DNA of 64,000 nt from Flavobacteriaceae bacterium (GTDB lineage Bacteria; Bacteroidota; Bacteroidia; Flavobacteriales; Flavobacteriaceae), in the NCBI GenBank assembly GCA_018402385.1, contig JAGYJA010000011.1, positions 287,765 through 351,764 on the forward strand, given 5' to 3'. This document shows, in pieces, positions 18,800 through 28,486 of this stretch (position 1 is the first letter of the stretch; every line of letters begins with the position of its first letter). The notes beneath the pieces are model-generated. The model was not told the DNA's origin. It saw nothing but the letters and a program-made list of their open reading frames with translations, and searched no databases. The translations under genes were made by a program, and so were the position numbers.

Positions 18800-20220
18800 C
18801 AGTCACTCAAGTTTACCCTTACAGCTAGGCCGCCCTCACTGGTTTCCTTGTATTTTGTACTCATATCAATTGCGGTTTCCCACATGGTTTGAATCACTTT
18901 GTCCAAGGGCACTTTTGCTTTTGAAGCATCTCCATCAAGAGCCATTTCACAAGCGTTTATAGCTTTGATAGCGCCCATAGCATTTCGCTCAATACACGGT
19001 ATTTGTACGAGTCCGGCGATGGGGTCGCATGTGAGGCCCAAATGATGTTCCATGGCTATTTCACTGGCCATCAAAACCTGATCAGGGGTTCCGCCCATTA
19101 ATTCAGTTAAGGCACCGGCTGCCATAGAGGATGATACACCAATTTCTGCTTGACAACCACCCATCGCAGCAGAAATGGTGGCTCCTTTTTTAAATAGACT
19201 ACCAATTTCTCCGGCAACTAATAAAAATTGTTTTACATCATCAAAATTGGCATCGTGATTTTCAATCACCATATAGTACATCAATACAGCAGGGATGACA
19301 CCTGCACTTCCATTTGTGGGGGCAGTGACAACTCTTCCTAAAGCAGCATTCACCTCATTTACAGCAAGAGCAAAACAACTCACCCATTTTAAAATTTGCC
19401 TGAATTTCACTTCTGTATTTCTAATGGCTTCTAACCATTCTTCAGGGGTGGAATAAGCAGCATCTCCAATTAAAGATTTATGTGAATTAAAGGCCCTTCT
19501 CGTTACATTTAAACCTCCCGGAAGGGTGCCTTCTGTGTGACAGCCGGTGTACATGGACTCCAGCATTACGGCCCAAATGGCTTTTAAACCCGCGTCAATT
19601 TCCTCCTCAGAACGCAAAGAGCGTTCATTTTCCATTACAATTTCAGATATTTTTTTATTGAATTGATTACAATGTTCAATAAGCTCAGTTGCTTTTGTCA
19701 CGGGATGAGGGAATCTTCCAAAAGCTTCTTTTTTCTTTTTGGCATTTTTTCGCTCCTTTTTGACAACAAAACCTCCACCAATTGAGTAAAAGGTAGAAGA
19801 AATTTTTTTTCCATCCTTCAAAATAGCTCTAAAGGTCATTCCATTGGGGTGAAAATCCAGAAATTTTTTATGAAATAGTATGTGCTTGTTTATTTCAAAA
19901 TCTAGAATGCGTTCACCATTTAAAACAATGTGCTTGTTATTTTTTACAAGTTCAATTTCAGAATCTATTGTTTCAATTGGAATGGTTACAGGGTCATACC
20001 CACTTAAACCCAAAATTGCCGCGAGGTCTGTAGCGTGGCCTTTTCCTGTTAAGGAAAGAGAGCCATAAAGGTCAACATATACCTCAGATATTAAATCAAA
20101 TTGATGAGCCGTTTTTAATTCATCTATCCATCTTTGAGCTGCACGCCAGGGACCTAAGGTATGTGAACTAGATGGGCCCACACCAATTTTTAACATATCA
20201 AAAACGCTTATGCTTTCCAT
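18796..20220 (-). CDS. L-serine ammonia-lyase (single chain, iron-sulfur)
   Basis: A 474-residue L-serine dehydratase that converts serine to pyruvate and ammonia. The N-terminal beta-type domain has [16 protein letters not shown], and the alpha-type domain carries the cysteines expected to hold a [4Fe-4S] cluster ([26 protein letters not shown]) plus [14 protein letters not shown]. It is the one-chain SdaA type. A TATCTTTG -7 element lies 18 bases before the ATG. The 3' end overlaps that of the MACPF gene by 4 bases, tail to tail. Confidence 0.95.
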   Translation of the reverse strand: MESISVFDMLKIGVGPSSSHTLGPWRAAQRWIDELKTAHQFDLISEVYVDLYGSLSLTGKGHATDLAAILGLSGYDPVTIPIETIDSEIELVKNNKHIVLNGERILDFEINKHILFHKKFLDFHPNGMTFRAILKDGKKISSTFYSIGGGFVVKKERKNAKKKKEAFGRFPHPVTKATELIEHCNQFNKKISEIVMENERSLRSEEEIDAGLKAIWAVMLESMYTGCHTEGTLPGGLNVTRRAFNSHKSLIGDAAYSTPEEWLEAIRNTEVKFRQILKWVSCFALAVNEVNAALGRVVTAPTNGSAGVIPAVLMYYMVIENHDANFDDVKQFLLVAGEIGSLFKKGATISAAMGGCQAEIGVSSSMAAGALTELMGGTPDQVLMASEIAMEHHLGLTCDPIAGLVQIPCIERNAMGAIKAINACEMALDGDASKAKVPLDKVIQTMWETAIDMSTKYKETSEGGLAVRVNLSDC

Positions 20221-20237
20221 ATTTTTTGCTTAAAATT

Positions 20238-20245
20238 CAAAGATA
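20238..20245 (-). promoter_or_regulatory. -7 promoter element for the serine dehydratase gene
   Basis: On the minus strand TATCTTTG, a perfect TAnnTTTG, 17 bases upstream of the ATG at 20220. Confidence 0.65.
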
Positions 20246-20321
20246 CTAAGTTAAAAATCAACAAAGATATTTTTAGCTGTTTTTTAAAAGGGGTAAGAAT
20301 AAAGTTCATTTTAATTTATCT

Positions 20322-20329
20322 TAACTTTG
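20322..20329 (+). promoter_or_regulatory. -7 promoter element for mltG
   Basis: TAACTTTG matches TAnnTTTG. The in-frame TTG at 20327 lies inside this element, so it cannot be the start codon of its own transcript; the ATG at 20357 is favoured. Confidence 0.7.
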
Positions 20330-20356
20330 GCAGAAATAAATTCAAGCCATTTAGAG

Positions 20357-21400
20357 ATGTATATCAAGCGAATTTTACTCACTATTGTTCTCGCCGGTGT
20401 TGTTGCGGCAGGTATTTTTTCTTATTACGTTTACAAAACCGTTTTTTTACCCAATACCGAATTTGAAAATGAAACCGCTTATATTTTTGTGAGCAGTGAA
20501 AAATCTTATGAAGAAGTGCGTAATCAATTGCAACCTTTACTAAAGAATATCGAAAGTTTTGATAAAGTAGCTCAAAAAAAAGCCTATATGGCAAATGTAA
20601 AACCCGGAAAGTATGCGATTAAAAAGGGAATGAATAACAATGATATTGTAAATAGTTTGCGAAGTAAAAATATACCCATAAAAATTTCATTCAACAATCA
20701 AGAGACTTTAGCAAATTTGGCAGGTCGTGTTGCTGAACAAATAGAAGCTGATAGCACTTCCTTAATGCAAAAAATGACAGAGGAGCAATTTTTATCTCAA
20801 AATGGATTTAACATTGAAAATGCTTTGAATATGTTTATACCAAACACCTATGAGTTTTATTGGAATTCTTCTTCTGATACTTTTAGAGACAGAATGTTAA
20901 CTGAGTATAATCGTTTTTGGAATGAACAAAGAATAGACAAAGCCTCAAAGCTAGGAATAACTCCACATAAAGTAATGAATCTTGCTGCGATCGTTCAAAA
21001 GGAAACAGCAAGAGTTGATGAAAGACCCCGAGTAGCCGGTGTGTATTTAAATCGATTGCGAGTGGGAATGTTACTTCAAGCAGACCCCACTGTGATTTTT
21101 GCTATTAAAAAGCAAACTGGAGATTTTGATAGGGTTATAAAACGTGTTTTATTCAAGGATTTAGAAATAGATTCTCCATATAATACCTATAAATATCCCG
21201 GAATTCCTCCGGGGCCCATCGCTATGCCCGATATTTCATCAATTGAAGCTGTACTAAACCCTGAAAATCACGATTATTTCTATTTTGTGGCAGATGTCTC
21301 AAACCCCGGTTATCATCTTTTTGCTAAATCACTCACACAACACAATAGAAACAGACAACAATATATAAACTGGATTAACAAACAAGGAGTAAATCGATAA
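20357..21400 (+). CDS. mltG: Endolytic transglycosylase MltG
   Basis: A 347-residue YceG/MltG protein: a short cytoplasmic start, one TM segment (~residues 5-27), a LysM-like region and the C-terminal catalytic domain. The catalytic Glu is in AAIVQKETARVDERP, followed by GVYLNRLRVGMLLQADPTVIFA and YNTYKYPGIPPGPIAMP. MltG cuts nascent glycan strands and sets their length at the inner membrane. The ATG at 20357 (MYIKRILLTIV) is preferred over an upstream TTG inside the -7 element. Confidence 0.95.
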   Translation: MYIKRILLTIVLAGVVAAGIFSYYVYKTVFLPNTEFENETAYIFVSSEKSYEEVRNQLQPLLKNIESFDKVAQKKAYMANVKPGKYAIKKGMNNNDIVNSLRSKNIPIKISFNNQETLANLAGRVAEQIEADSTSLMQKMTEEQFLSQNGFNIENALNMFIPNTYEFYWNSSSDTFRDRMLTEYNRFWNEQRIDKASKLGITPHKVMNLAAIVQKETARVDERPRVAGVYLNRLRVGMLLQADPTVIFAIKKQTGDFDRVIKRVLFKDLEIDSPYNTYKYPGIPPGPIAMPDISSIEAVLNPENHDYFYFVADVSNPGYHLFAKSLTQHNRNRQQYINWINKQGVNR

Positions 21401-21679
21401 ATTATTTGATTTATTGTTAGTGTTTTTTCTTTTTTGGTTATAAAGTGAAGGTAAAATCACACTACTTTTCTTAATATATTCTTAAAAAATTCATTTATTT
21501 TTAACTGAGCTAAAATCAGCTAAGCTTTAATAAAAATAGGACTTCACGAGAGTCTTAAATAGGAGTAATTTGTGATTTATGATTCTTTAATGTCTTGATT
21601 TCCATTTTTTTATAAAAAGTTGTATATTTGCACCCGATTTTGAGAGGTAAGAAAATTACTTCAAAAAAAGCAAATTACA
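21401..21679. other. Intergenic region, 279 bp
   Basis: Very AT-rich and without a supportable gene. It holds the promoter of the lysozyme-like gene near its right end. A short partial repeat (GAGCTAAAATCAGCTAAGCT, ~21505) is visible but has no clear role. Confidence 0.5.
21623..21630 (+). promoter_or_regulatory. -7 promoter element
   Basis: TATATTTG, a perfect TAnnTTTG, 49 bases before the ATG of the lysozyme-like protein. Confidence 0.7.
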
Positions 21680-22330
21680 ATGAAAAAAAGACTCATTCTA
21701 TTAATCGTTTTCCCAATGGCTTTACTAAGTATAAGCTGGGGATTTTTGTCTAAAAGCAATGTAGATTTTTCACATTACTCTACTTTTGGACTTGACCTTT
21801 ACTATGATGTACCGGATGAATCGAGTATATTCATAGAAGACGATGATTTTATTGCATACCCTTTGCTAGGAAAAACATTTATGGGCTTTAGAGAGGCATT
21901 AGCTTTTAAAGAATCCCGAGGTGATTATACAATTATTAATGATTTTGGATATATGGGTAAATATCAGTTTGGTCGTGCAACACTCCGGATGATAGGTGTC
22001 AATGACACAGATTTATTTTTAAAAGACCCCATACTTCAAGAATCTGCTTTTAAAACCTATGCAGCCAGAAATAAATGGGTTTTAAGTCGATACATAAATC
22101 GTTATTCCGGAAAATATGTCAATGGTGTGTTAATTACTGAATCTGGAATTCTTGCCGCGGCTCATCTTGCCGGTCCCGGAAATGTCAAGAAGTTTCTCAG
22201 AAGCGGTGGAGCAGAGGTGTTTGAAGATGCCTTTGGTACTTCTGTGAAATATTATTTAAGAAAGTTTTCAGGATATGATACATCTCATATTGTACCCAAT
22301 CAGAATGCAAAAGTAGTTTACAAAGGGTAA
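21680..22330 (+). CDS. Secreted lysozyme-like (transglycosylase-fold) protein
   Basis: A 216-residue protein with a signal peptide or anchor (residues 1-22). The part from ~70 resembles the lysozyme/SLT fold: ALAFKESRGDY with a Glu in the catalytic position (about Glu76), then GYMGKYQFGRATL and a late SGILAAAHLAGPGNVKKFL, the alternative to the usual AYNAG region. It probably binds or cuts peptidoglycan in the periplasm, but activity is inferred from the motif only. Genes of this kind are common in Flavobacteriaceae. It has its own promoter. Confidence 0.72.
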   Translation: MKKRLILLIVFPMALLSISWGFLSKSNVDFSHYSTFGLDLYYDVPDESSIFIEDDDFIAYPLLGKTFMGFREALAFKESRGDYTIINDFGYMGKYQFGRATLRMIGVNDTDLFLKDPILQESAFKTYAARNKWVLSRYINRYSGKYVNGVLITESGILAAAHLAGPGNVKKFLRSGGAEVFEDAFGTSVKYYLRKFSGYDTSHIVPNQNAKVVYKG

Positions 22331-22331
22331 C

Positions 22332-23058
22332 TCAAAACTCTTTATGAAATAAAAATAAGGTTGGTCTTTTATGAAGGTCAACCTTTGTTTTTTTCCATTC
22401 TTCTGCAGTTTGTGTTTTTATATATTCTGAGGGTAAAGTAAGATCACAAGCAACACAAATTTTTGTATGCTTTGATCAAAGTGCTTATTAAATCACTTAA
22501 AAAACCATCATTGCGATAAGGGGTTTCAATAAACAATTGTGTTTGATTTGCATCCAGTGAAAGTTTTTCTAAACGTTTTATTTCTTTTTTTCGCAAGTCC
22601 TTGTCAATGGGTAGGTATCCATTGAATGCAAAGGACTGACCATTTAAACCGCTTGCCATCATAGCGAGTAAAATTGATGAAGGTCCCACAAGGGGAACTA
22701 CTTTTACATTTTTTTGGTGTGCATATTTTATGACTTCCGCACCGGGATCTGCTATACCCGGACAACCGGCTTCAGATAAAATTCCAACATCATGACCTTC
22801 TAAACACGGGTCAATCAAATCAGGGATTTCAAGAGGGTCTGTAAACTTATTTAATAAGGAGATATGCAGTTTGGGTTGTGATTTTCCGGGGCTGATGCTT
22901 TTAATAAATGCTCTGGCAGACTTTTCGTTTTCAACGATGTAAAAGTTCACCTGTTCAACAATCTTTTTAACAGAAAGGGGTAATACTTCTAGAGGATTGG
23001 TATCTCCTAAAGTAGTGGGGATTAAATAAATAGTTCCTTTATTTGGGGAGTGGTTCAC
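22332..23058 (-). pseudogene. RsmI-like SAM-dependent methyltransferase, frameshifted near the C terminus
   Basis: A tetrapyrrole-methylase-fold protein related to RsmI. It shows GTIYLIPTTLGD, ILSEAGCPGIADPG and PLVGPSSILLAMMASGLNGQ; RsmI methylates C1402 of 16S rRNA, but this short flavobacterial subfamily is annotated only as a methyltransferase. The frame ends early at 22444 after KNLCCL. The expected end continues one frame over (ACDLTLPSEYIKTQTAEEW ... RPTLFLFHKEF) to a TGA at 22332-22334. One missing base near 22450-22456 explains it. The tail is still well preserved, so the break is recent or a sequencing error. The start overlaps the dehydrogenase stop by one base. Confidence 0.85.
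22357..22391 (+). terminator. Hairpin after the lysozyme-like gene
   Basis: AAGGTTG (22357-22363) pairs with CAACCTT (22379-22385), followed by a T-rich run. It lies inside the restored 3' coding end of the converging methyltransferase, so the stem may be partly fortuitous. Confidence 0.5.
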
Positions 23059-24428
23059 TATTTAATGATGAATTTTTTATAAACAGGCTTCAAATTATCA
23101 GAAAGTATCTTGATTAGATAAAGACCGGAGTTCATTCCGGTAACATCTATTTGAATAGTTTTATTGCTTAGAGATTTAAAGGTTTCTATTACATTGCCCG
23201 CGATACCCATAATTTCAATAGTTTTTAAATCTTCAGCGTCTGAACTGATCGTTAAAAAGTTATTTGTTGGGTTAGGGTAGATGCTTATGGAATCAGAAAA
23301 ATCAAATTCAGGATTAGAGATTAACGAATTATCAATGACTTCAAAAATGCTACCACCGCCAAAAGCGACCACATACAATTTTTGATTTACATCAAGACCA
23401 AAGCTTGTAATGGTTGTGGCTCCCAGTGGCCCCCATAAAGTTAAATTGCCATCTTGGTCAACGGTACCAATGTCATTGCTACATAAATCGGCAAAGAAAT
23501 AGAGTCCTTCAATCCCCGGGTAGTCGGGCCCTCTGTAAACATACCCACCGGTAATGGAACACCTTCCGGCAGTACGACTGTATTCAGCAAAAGGGAAGGT
23601 GAGTTCGCTTTGAGGCGGGCAACCATTGGTATTAAAAGGTGCGTTGCCTTCATAACATCTCCAGCCATAGTTCAAACCGGCTGCAGTTGAAGGTTCTTTA
23701 TTTATTTCTTCCCATGAGCCCTGGCCCACATCTGCCATCCATAAGTCTCCGGTTTCACTGTCAAAAGAAAACTTCCATGGGTTACGCACACCATATGCCC
23801 AGATTTCATCAAGCACAGCAGAATTATCGACAAAAGGATTATCTGCCGGGATATAGGGAGCAGGTAAATCAACATCAATGCGTAATATTTTTCCTAGAAG
23901 AGTGGTTAAGGTTTGAGAATAATTTTGAGGATCACCACCACTACCTCCATCGCCACTGGCAATATATAACATACCATCGGGTCCAAAAGCAATATGACCC
24001 CCGTTGTGGTTTGAAAATGGCTGGTTAAAGGAGAGCATTTGGAGTTCAGAAGATGGGTCTGCTATATCTGGGTCACCACTCACCGAAAATCTGGATATTT
24101 GAGAATTACCTGCCGGATTTGTATAATATACATAGAAAAAACCATTGTTTGCATAGTCAGGATGGAATGCCAGTCCTAGAAGTCCTCTTTCGCCGCCTGA
24201 AGATATGTTTGAGGATATATTTAAAAAGTTTGTTGGATTGACTGTACCGTCAGAATTTAAAATTTTTATACGACCTCCTTGCTCAACTACAAAAAGTCTG
24301 TCATCACCGGCGTGTTTTAATTCTAATGGGGAGCTAAAACCATTGGCGACAAGTTGTAGTTCAAGTTCTTGAGAAAACGAAATTGTAGTAATAAGAAGTG
24401 AAAATAGAAAGGCATATAATGTTTTCAT
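23058..24428 (-). CDS. PQQ-type sugar dehydrogenase-like protein with T9SS sorting domain
   Basis: A 456-residue secreted protein with a signal peptide (1-19), then a six-bladed beta-propeller of the glucose/sorbosone dehydrogenase (GSDH) family (GGERGLLGLAFHPDY, NHNGGHIAFGPDGMLYIASGDGG, LGKILRIDVD, WMADVGQGSWEEIN). The last ~75 residues form a type A T9SS sorting domain (SIYPNPTNNFLTIS ... GLYLIKI ... KKFIIK). It likely oxidises sugars or acts as a soluble quinoprotein outside the cell; the substrate is unknown. It lies just upstream of the RsmI-like gene with a one-base overlap (TAATG type). Confidence 0.93.
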   Translation of the reverse strand: MKTLYAFLFSLLITTISFSQELELQLVANGFSSPLELKHAGDDRLFVVEQGGRIKILNSDGTVNPTNFLNISSNISSGGERGLLGLAFHPDYANNGFFYVYYTNPAGNSQISRFSVSGDPDIADPSSELQMLSFNQPFSNHNGGHIAFGPDGMLYIASGDGGSGGDPQNYSQTLTTLLGKILRIDVDLPAPYIPADNPFVDNSAVLDEIWAYGVRNPWKFSFDSETGDLWMADVGQGSWEEINKEPSTAAGLNYGWRCYEGNAPFNTNGCPPQSELTFPFAEYSRTAGRCSITGGYVYRGPDYPGIEGLYFFADLCSNDIGTVDQDGNLTLWGPLGATTITSFGLDVNQKLYVVAFGGGSIFEVIDNSLISNPEFDFSDSISIYPNPTNNFLTISSDAEDLKTIEIMGIAGNVIETFKSLSNKTIQIDVTGMNSGLYLIKILSDNLKPVYKKFIIK

Positions 24429-24520
24429 GGCTTTTTTTTAGATGAAGTTACTAAAGTAAGTAATATTCAGGGTAATTAAAATTTTAATTAATGGTTTTAA
24501 CGATAATTTAGAGTAGAACT

Positions 24521-24973
24521 TTAAATTTTCTTAGATATCAATTCTGAAGCCTCATTAAGCAGTTTAAAAACATGTTCAAAGTCGTTTTCACCCCCATAAT
24601 AAGGATCTGGTACATCCACATTTTCATTTTCAAAGAGTTCGTTTAAAATAAGGCGTACTTTTTTTTTTGAAGTTTCGTCCGGAGCCAATGCAAGAACATT
24701 GCGTTTATTATCGTTATCCATCACATAGATGAGGTCAAAGTCATTAAAATCAGTTGAAGAAAACTGTCTGCCTCTTTGATTGGAGATGTCTATACCATAT
24801 TTCTTTGCAACTTTGATACTTCTGGGGTCTGGTGCATCGCCCACATGCCAATGGCCGGTACCGGCAGAATCGATGGTGAATTTCTCTGGATTGAGTTTGG
24901 ATTTAAGAATGCCTTCAGCTAAGGGTGACCTGCAAATGTTACCAAGACAGACCATTAAGATTCTTGTCTTCAT
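24521..24973 (-). CDS. Low-molecular-weight protein-tyrosine phosphatase
   Basis: A 150-residue phosphatase with the P-loop VCLGNICRSPLAEG (C-x5-R-S, Cys at about residue 9) and the general-acid segment VPDPYYGG near residue 119. Such enzymes remove phosphate from tyrosine in cytoplasmic or capsule-synthesis proteins. It lies 11 bases downstream of dnaA, so it may be cotranscribed. No capsule genes are nearby. Confidence 0.95.
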   Translation of the reverse strand: MKTRILMVCLGNICRSPLAEGILKSKLNPEKFTIDSAGTGHWHVGDAPDPRSIKVAKKYGIDISNQRGRQFSSTDFNDFDLIYVMDNDNKRNVLALAPDETSKKKVRLILNELFENENVDVPDPYYGGENDFEHVFKLLNEASELISKKI

Positions 24974-24984
24974 AGGAAACTATT

Positions 24985-26412
24985 TTACAGTGTCAATTTT
25001 TTGTTGAGGTCTTCCACATATTTTCTAAACTGCTTATCTGTTGAAGTGAGATTGTCAACAGTTTTACAGGCGTGGAGAACAGTCGCGTGGTCACGTCTTC
25101 CAATTTGTGAACCAATGCTTGCCAGGGAAGCTTTAGTGAATTTCTTAGCAAAAAACATAGCAAGCTGTCGTGCTTGAACGATGTGTCGCTTTCGGGTTTT
25201 TGACTGAAGTGTATCCACATCCATCTGAAAGTAATCTGAAACCACTTTTTGAATGTAATCTATAGAGACTTCCCGCTTGGTATGCTTTACATAATTATCG
25301 ACAATTTTTCTTGCCAGATCGATGGTGATTTCTCTTCTGTTGAAAGAGGAGTGTGCAATCAAGGAGATGATGGCGCCTTCCAGTTCACGAATGTTTGTTT
25401 TGATATTATTTGCCAAAAACTCTACAATATCTTCTGGCATTTCCACACCATCGCGATAGAGTTTGTTTTTTATGATGGAAACTCGGGTTTCAAAATCAGG
25501 GTGTTGCAATTCTGCAGAAAGTCCCCATTTAAATCGGGACAATAAACGTTGTTCAATATCAATCATATCCACGGGAGCCTTGTCACTGGTTAAAATAACC
25601 TGTTTTCCGTTTTGGTGTAAATGATTGAAAATATGAAAAAAGACATCCTGAGTCCCTGATTTACCTGATAAAAACTGAATGTCATCCACAATGAGCACAT
25701 CCATTATTTGGTAGAAATGAATAAAATCGTTTCGGTTGTTTTTCTTTACAGACTCAATGTATTGCTGAGTGAATTTTTCTGCTGAAATATAAAGAACCGT
25801 TTTTTCCGGATATTTATCTTTTATGTCCACACCGATAGCGTGCGCCAAATGGGTTTTTCCCAAACCAACACCACCAAAAATCAATAAAGGGTTAAAAGAA
25901 GTGCCACCGGGTTTATTAGAAACGGCCAAACCGGCAGAACGTGCCAACCTGTTTGAATCGCCTTCCAAAAAGTTTTCAAAACTATAATTAGGATTGAGTT
26001 GTGATTCAATTTTTACATTTCTTATACCGGGAATTACAAAGGGATTTTTTAATTCGGGATTTTTATTTTTTAATGGGACATCAACCTCTTGTGATTTTAC
26101 CTGCGACCTGTTTGAACTGGGAATCTTTTCGGTAAAGGGTTGTTTGTTTCCATAGGTGTTTTCCATTTTGATTACATAAACCAATTTGGCATTTTCACCA
26201 AGCTCCTTGGTTAATGAAACTTTTAATAACTTCACGTAATGCTCTTCCAACCATTCATAAAAAAACTTACTGGGAACTTGAATACTAAGTGCGTTTTCAG
26301 TTAGCTTAACTGCCTGTATGGGCTCAAACCAAGTTTTGTAAGCTTGTGGGGAGATGTTATCCGCTATAAAAGACAGACAATTTGTCCAAACTGATTGCGC
26401 AGTTTTACTCAT
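24985..26412 (-). CDS. dnaA: Chromosomal replication initiator DnaA
   Basis: A 475-residue DnaA with all four domains: an N-terminal interaction domain (1-90) starting with SVWTNCLSFI, a variable linker, an AAA+ core with Walker A GGVGLGKTHLAHAIG (~residue 186) and Walker B VLIVDDIQFL, and the C-terminal DNA-binding domain ending in GRRDHATVLHACKTVDNL. It opens the replication origin. The upstream gap (26413-26611) has no clear DnaA box cluster, so the origin is not obviously here. Confidence 0.98.
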   Translation of the reverse strand: MSKTAQSVWTNCLSFIADNISPQAYKTWFEPIQAVKLTENALSIQVPSKFFYEWLEEHYVKLLKVSLTKELGENAKLVYVIKMENTYGNKQPFTEKIPSSNRSQVKSQEVDVPLKNKNPELKNPFVIPGIRNVKIESQLNPNYSFENFLEGDSNRLARSAGLAVSNKPGGTSFNPLLIFGGVGLGKTHLAHAIGVDIKDKYPEKTVLYISAEKFTQQYIESVKKNNRNDFIHFYQIMDVLIVDDIQFLSGKSGTQDVFFHIFNHLHQNGKQVILTSDKAPVDMIDIEQRLLSRFKWGLSAELQHPDFETRVSIIKNKLYRDGVEMPEDIVEFLANNIKTNIRELEGAIISLIAHSSFNRREITIDLARKIVDNYVKHTKREVSIDYIQKVVSDYFQMDVDTLQSKTRKRHIVQARQLAMFFAKKFTKASLASIGSQIGRRDHATVLHACKTVDNLTSTDKQFRKYVEDLNKKLTL

Positions 26413-26611
26413 GCTTAGATTGAAGTTTTTAAATATTAGTTAGTTATGAAAAAAAGAGAAAATGATTTTCTCTTGGATTTTACTTACGCAAATATGTGAA
26501 CAAATTATTTAAAAAAAAAACGGAAAGGGTATTGAATTTTCAATTTTTTTTTCTCATACTGCGAGTGTATAAACATACAAAAAAAAAGTACCCTTTCAAA
26601 AAAAAATTATC
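26413..26611. other. Intergenic region between dnaA and a thioesterase gene
   Basis: 199 bp, divergent, with A and T runs. On the dnaA strand CATATTTG resembles a -7 element with one mismatch. No exact DnaA box (TTATCCACA or its complement) was found by eye. Confidence 0.5.
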
Positions 26612-27025
26612 GTGAAAAAGGATTTTTTACAAGTGAGAGTTAGATATGGTGAAACGGATCAAATGGGGGTTGTTTATTATGGAAATTATGCCCAGTATTT
26701 TGAGATGGGACGCACTGAGTGGCTTAGAAAATTCGGGCTTTCATACAAATGGATGGAAGATAATGGTATTATGCTTCCTGTAATAGATTTAAATGTGAAA
26801 TTTAAACAACCTGCGCTTTATGATGACCTTTTAACTGTGGTTACAACCCTTCAGAAACTTCCTACAATTAGGATTACTTTCAATTACGAAATTTACAACG
26901 AAAAAAAGGAGCTCATAACCACCGCATCAACTACTTTGGTTTTTATCGATAAAGAGACAAAAAAACCCATGATGGCTCCGGAATATTTATTGGAAAAATT
27001 ACGAAAAATCGATTTTGATTCTTAA
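26612..27025 (+). CDS. Acyl-CoA thioesterase (YbgC/4HBT family)
   Basis: A 137-residue hotdog-fold thioesterase with the signature VRYGETDQMGVVYYGNYAQYFE, including the catalytic Asp, near residues 9-30. It hydrolyses acyl-CoA thioesters; chain-length preference is not readable. The start is GTG at 26612 (KKDFLQVRVRYG), with no ATG that keeps the conserved N terminus. It overlaps the converging YigZ gene by 4 bases. Confidence 0.93.
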   Translation: MKKDFLQVRVRYGETDQMGVVYYGNYAQYFEMGRTEWLRKFGLSYKWMEDNGIMLPVIDLNVKFKQPALYDDLLTVVTTLQKLPTIRITFNYEIYNEKKELITTASTTLVFIDKETKKPMMAPEYLLEKLRKIDFDS

Positions 27026-27633
27026 CCAATTTCTTTTACTGAAACTTCATAAATCGAATCAAAAATCCCTTCAATTTCAGTTGCCAATGATTTCCTCACC
27101 GAAATATAAATTTTACAGTCCAACTCCAGTTTTTGATTCAGGATGTTGAGGTTTTTTTCTTTAATGACCCGCATCACCTTATTCATATTTTTATAATCAA
27201 AACCAATTTCGAATTTGATATCGATGGTCTTTTCAATGATTTCGGACACTTCAAGGGTCATTTTTGCACTGGTTTTATAGGCGCTTATCAATCCACCCAC
27301 ACCCAGTTTGGTGCCGCCAAAATAACGCACCACCACTACAAGAACATCTGTAATGTCAAAAGATTGTATTTGACCATAAATGGGCATCCCGGCGCTATTA
27401 GATGGTTCACCGTCATCGTTTGCACGAAAATAAACCGGGTCTGTTCCCAGCTGATAAGCATAACAAAAATGACGGGCACTTTTATGTTTCTCTTTAACAG
27501 TTTCAAGACATATATTTACATCTTCTTCATTTTTTACCGGAAATGCATATCCAAAAAACTTGCTTCCTTTTTCCTTAAAAAGGGTTTCTTCTGAAGGTTT
27601 TGTGATGGTTTTATAGGTGTCTTTTCCTTCCAT
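27022..27633 (-). CDS. YigZ/IMPACT family protein
   Basis: A 203-residue protein with the UPF0029/IMPACT N-terminal domain (KEKGSKFFGYAFPV, SARHFCYAYQLG, DDGEPSNSAGMPI, RYFGGTKLGVGGLI) and a ferredoxin-like DUF1949-type C-terminal domain. Family members bind RNA or ribosomes, but the bacterial function is not settled. It is the last gene of the minus-strand run ribD-HAD-transporter-yigZ and starts one base after the transporter stop. Confidence 0.93.
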   Translation of the reverse strand: MEGKDTYKTITKPSEETLFKEKGSKFFGYAFPVKNEEDVNICLETVKEKHKSARHFCYAYQLGTDPVYFRANDDGEPSNSAGMPIYGQIQSFDITDVLVVVVRYFGGTKLGVGGLISAYKTSAKMTLEVSEIIEKTIDIKFEIGFDYKNMNKVMRVIKEKNLNILNQKLELDCKIYISVRKSLATEIEGIFDSIYEVSVKEIG

Positions 27634-27634
27634 A

Positions 27635-28486
27635 TTAGGTATAAATAACTAAAAAGATACTAATAATCGCAAGTCCAACCCCAATCCAGTTTTTTAACAA
27701 CAGTTTTTCTTTAAACACAAGCAGTCCCACTAATGTGGAAAGCATGACAATACTTACATTGTTGACAGTAAACACCATGGAGCTCTCCAGGCCTTCAGTG
27801 GCAAGTGCCTCAAGTAGAAATACAATCGAAAAATAATTGGGGATGCCCAATGCAATTCCGCCCAGAACACTTCTCCAGTTAATTTTCCAATTTCCTTTAA
27901 AGAACATAAACAGGGTTCCAAACACACCGGCAAATCCAAATATTGTTGTGGAAAATATCGAAATTTGTGAACCATCAACATAATTGGTCTCCAGAAATTT
28001 CAACGCTGTGTCAATGGTTCCTGACCCTAAAAACAAAAGAACAGGAAAGAGGATATTGCGCCATTTGAACCCTTCCTTACTTTTCACTGAGGCCAGATAT
28101 ACAGCAACCAAAGCTAGAATAATACCCAGAATCTTTAAAAAACCCGCACTTTCCTGATAGACCACAATTCCAAATACCACAGGGATCACTACAGACATTT
28201 TAGTTGCTACTGATGTGACCGCCACACCACTGCGTTGTGCCGTGATGCCCATGATGTTGAAAATGATAATAAAGAGCATTCCAAGAAAAATAGTGCCGAT
28301 AAACCAGTGAGTCGAGGTGACTTCGCGTAATGTCATTTTTGATTCTGACATGAAAAAGCCAAACACAAATGCTATATAATAATTGATGACAATAGCGTGA
28401 ACCGTATTGACTTTAAATTGTTTGAACAATTTAAAAACAACATACAGAAAACTGGATACCAATATGCTAAATAGCAGGTAGATCAA
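27635..28486 (-). CDS. EamA/DMT superfamily transporter
   Basis: A 283-residue membrane protein with about ten TM segments in two EamA repeats, characteristic of drug/metabolite transporters. Ends such as KEKLLLKNWIGVGLAIISI fit the family. The substrate is unknown. The start overlaps the HAD gene stop by 4 bases, indicating translational coupling. Confidence 0.9.
   Translation of the reverse strand: MIYLLFSILVSSFLYVVFKLFKQFKVNTVHAIVINYYIAFVFGFFMSESKMTLREVTSTHWFIGTIFLGMLFIIIFNIMGITAQRSGVAVTSVATKMSVVIPVVFGIVVYQESAGFLKILGIILALVAVYLASVKSKEGFKWRNILFPVLLFLGSGTIDTALKFLETNYVDGSQISIFSTTIFGFAGVFGTLFMFFKGNWKINWRSVLGGIALGIPNYFSIVFLLEALATEGLESSMVFTVNNVSIVMLSTLVGLLVFKEKLLLKNWIGVGLAIISIFLVIYT

Noticed and set aside
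20327..20356. TTG start for mltG
   Set aside because: The codon lies inside the -7 promoter element; the ATG at 20357 fits the TM segment.
23639..24028. 129-codon plus-strand frame
   Set aside because: Antisense shadow of the sugar dehydrogenase gene, without recognisable motifs.
26413..26611. Replication origin next to dnaA
   Set aside because: No cluster of DnaA boxes is visible; the AT-rich gap alone is not enough.
27133..27594. 153-codon plus-strand frame
   Set aside because: Antisense shadow of the YigZ gene.
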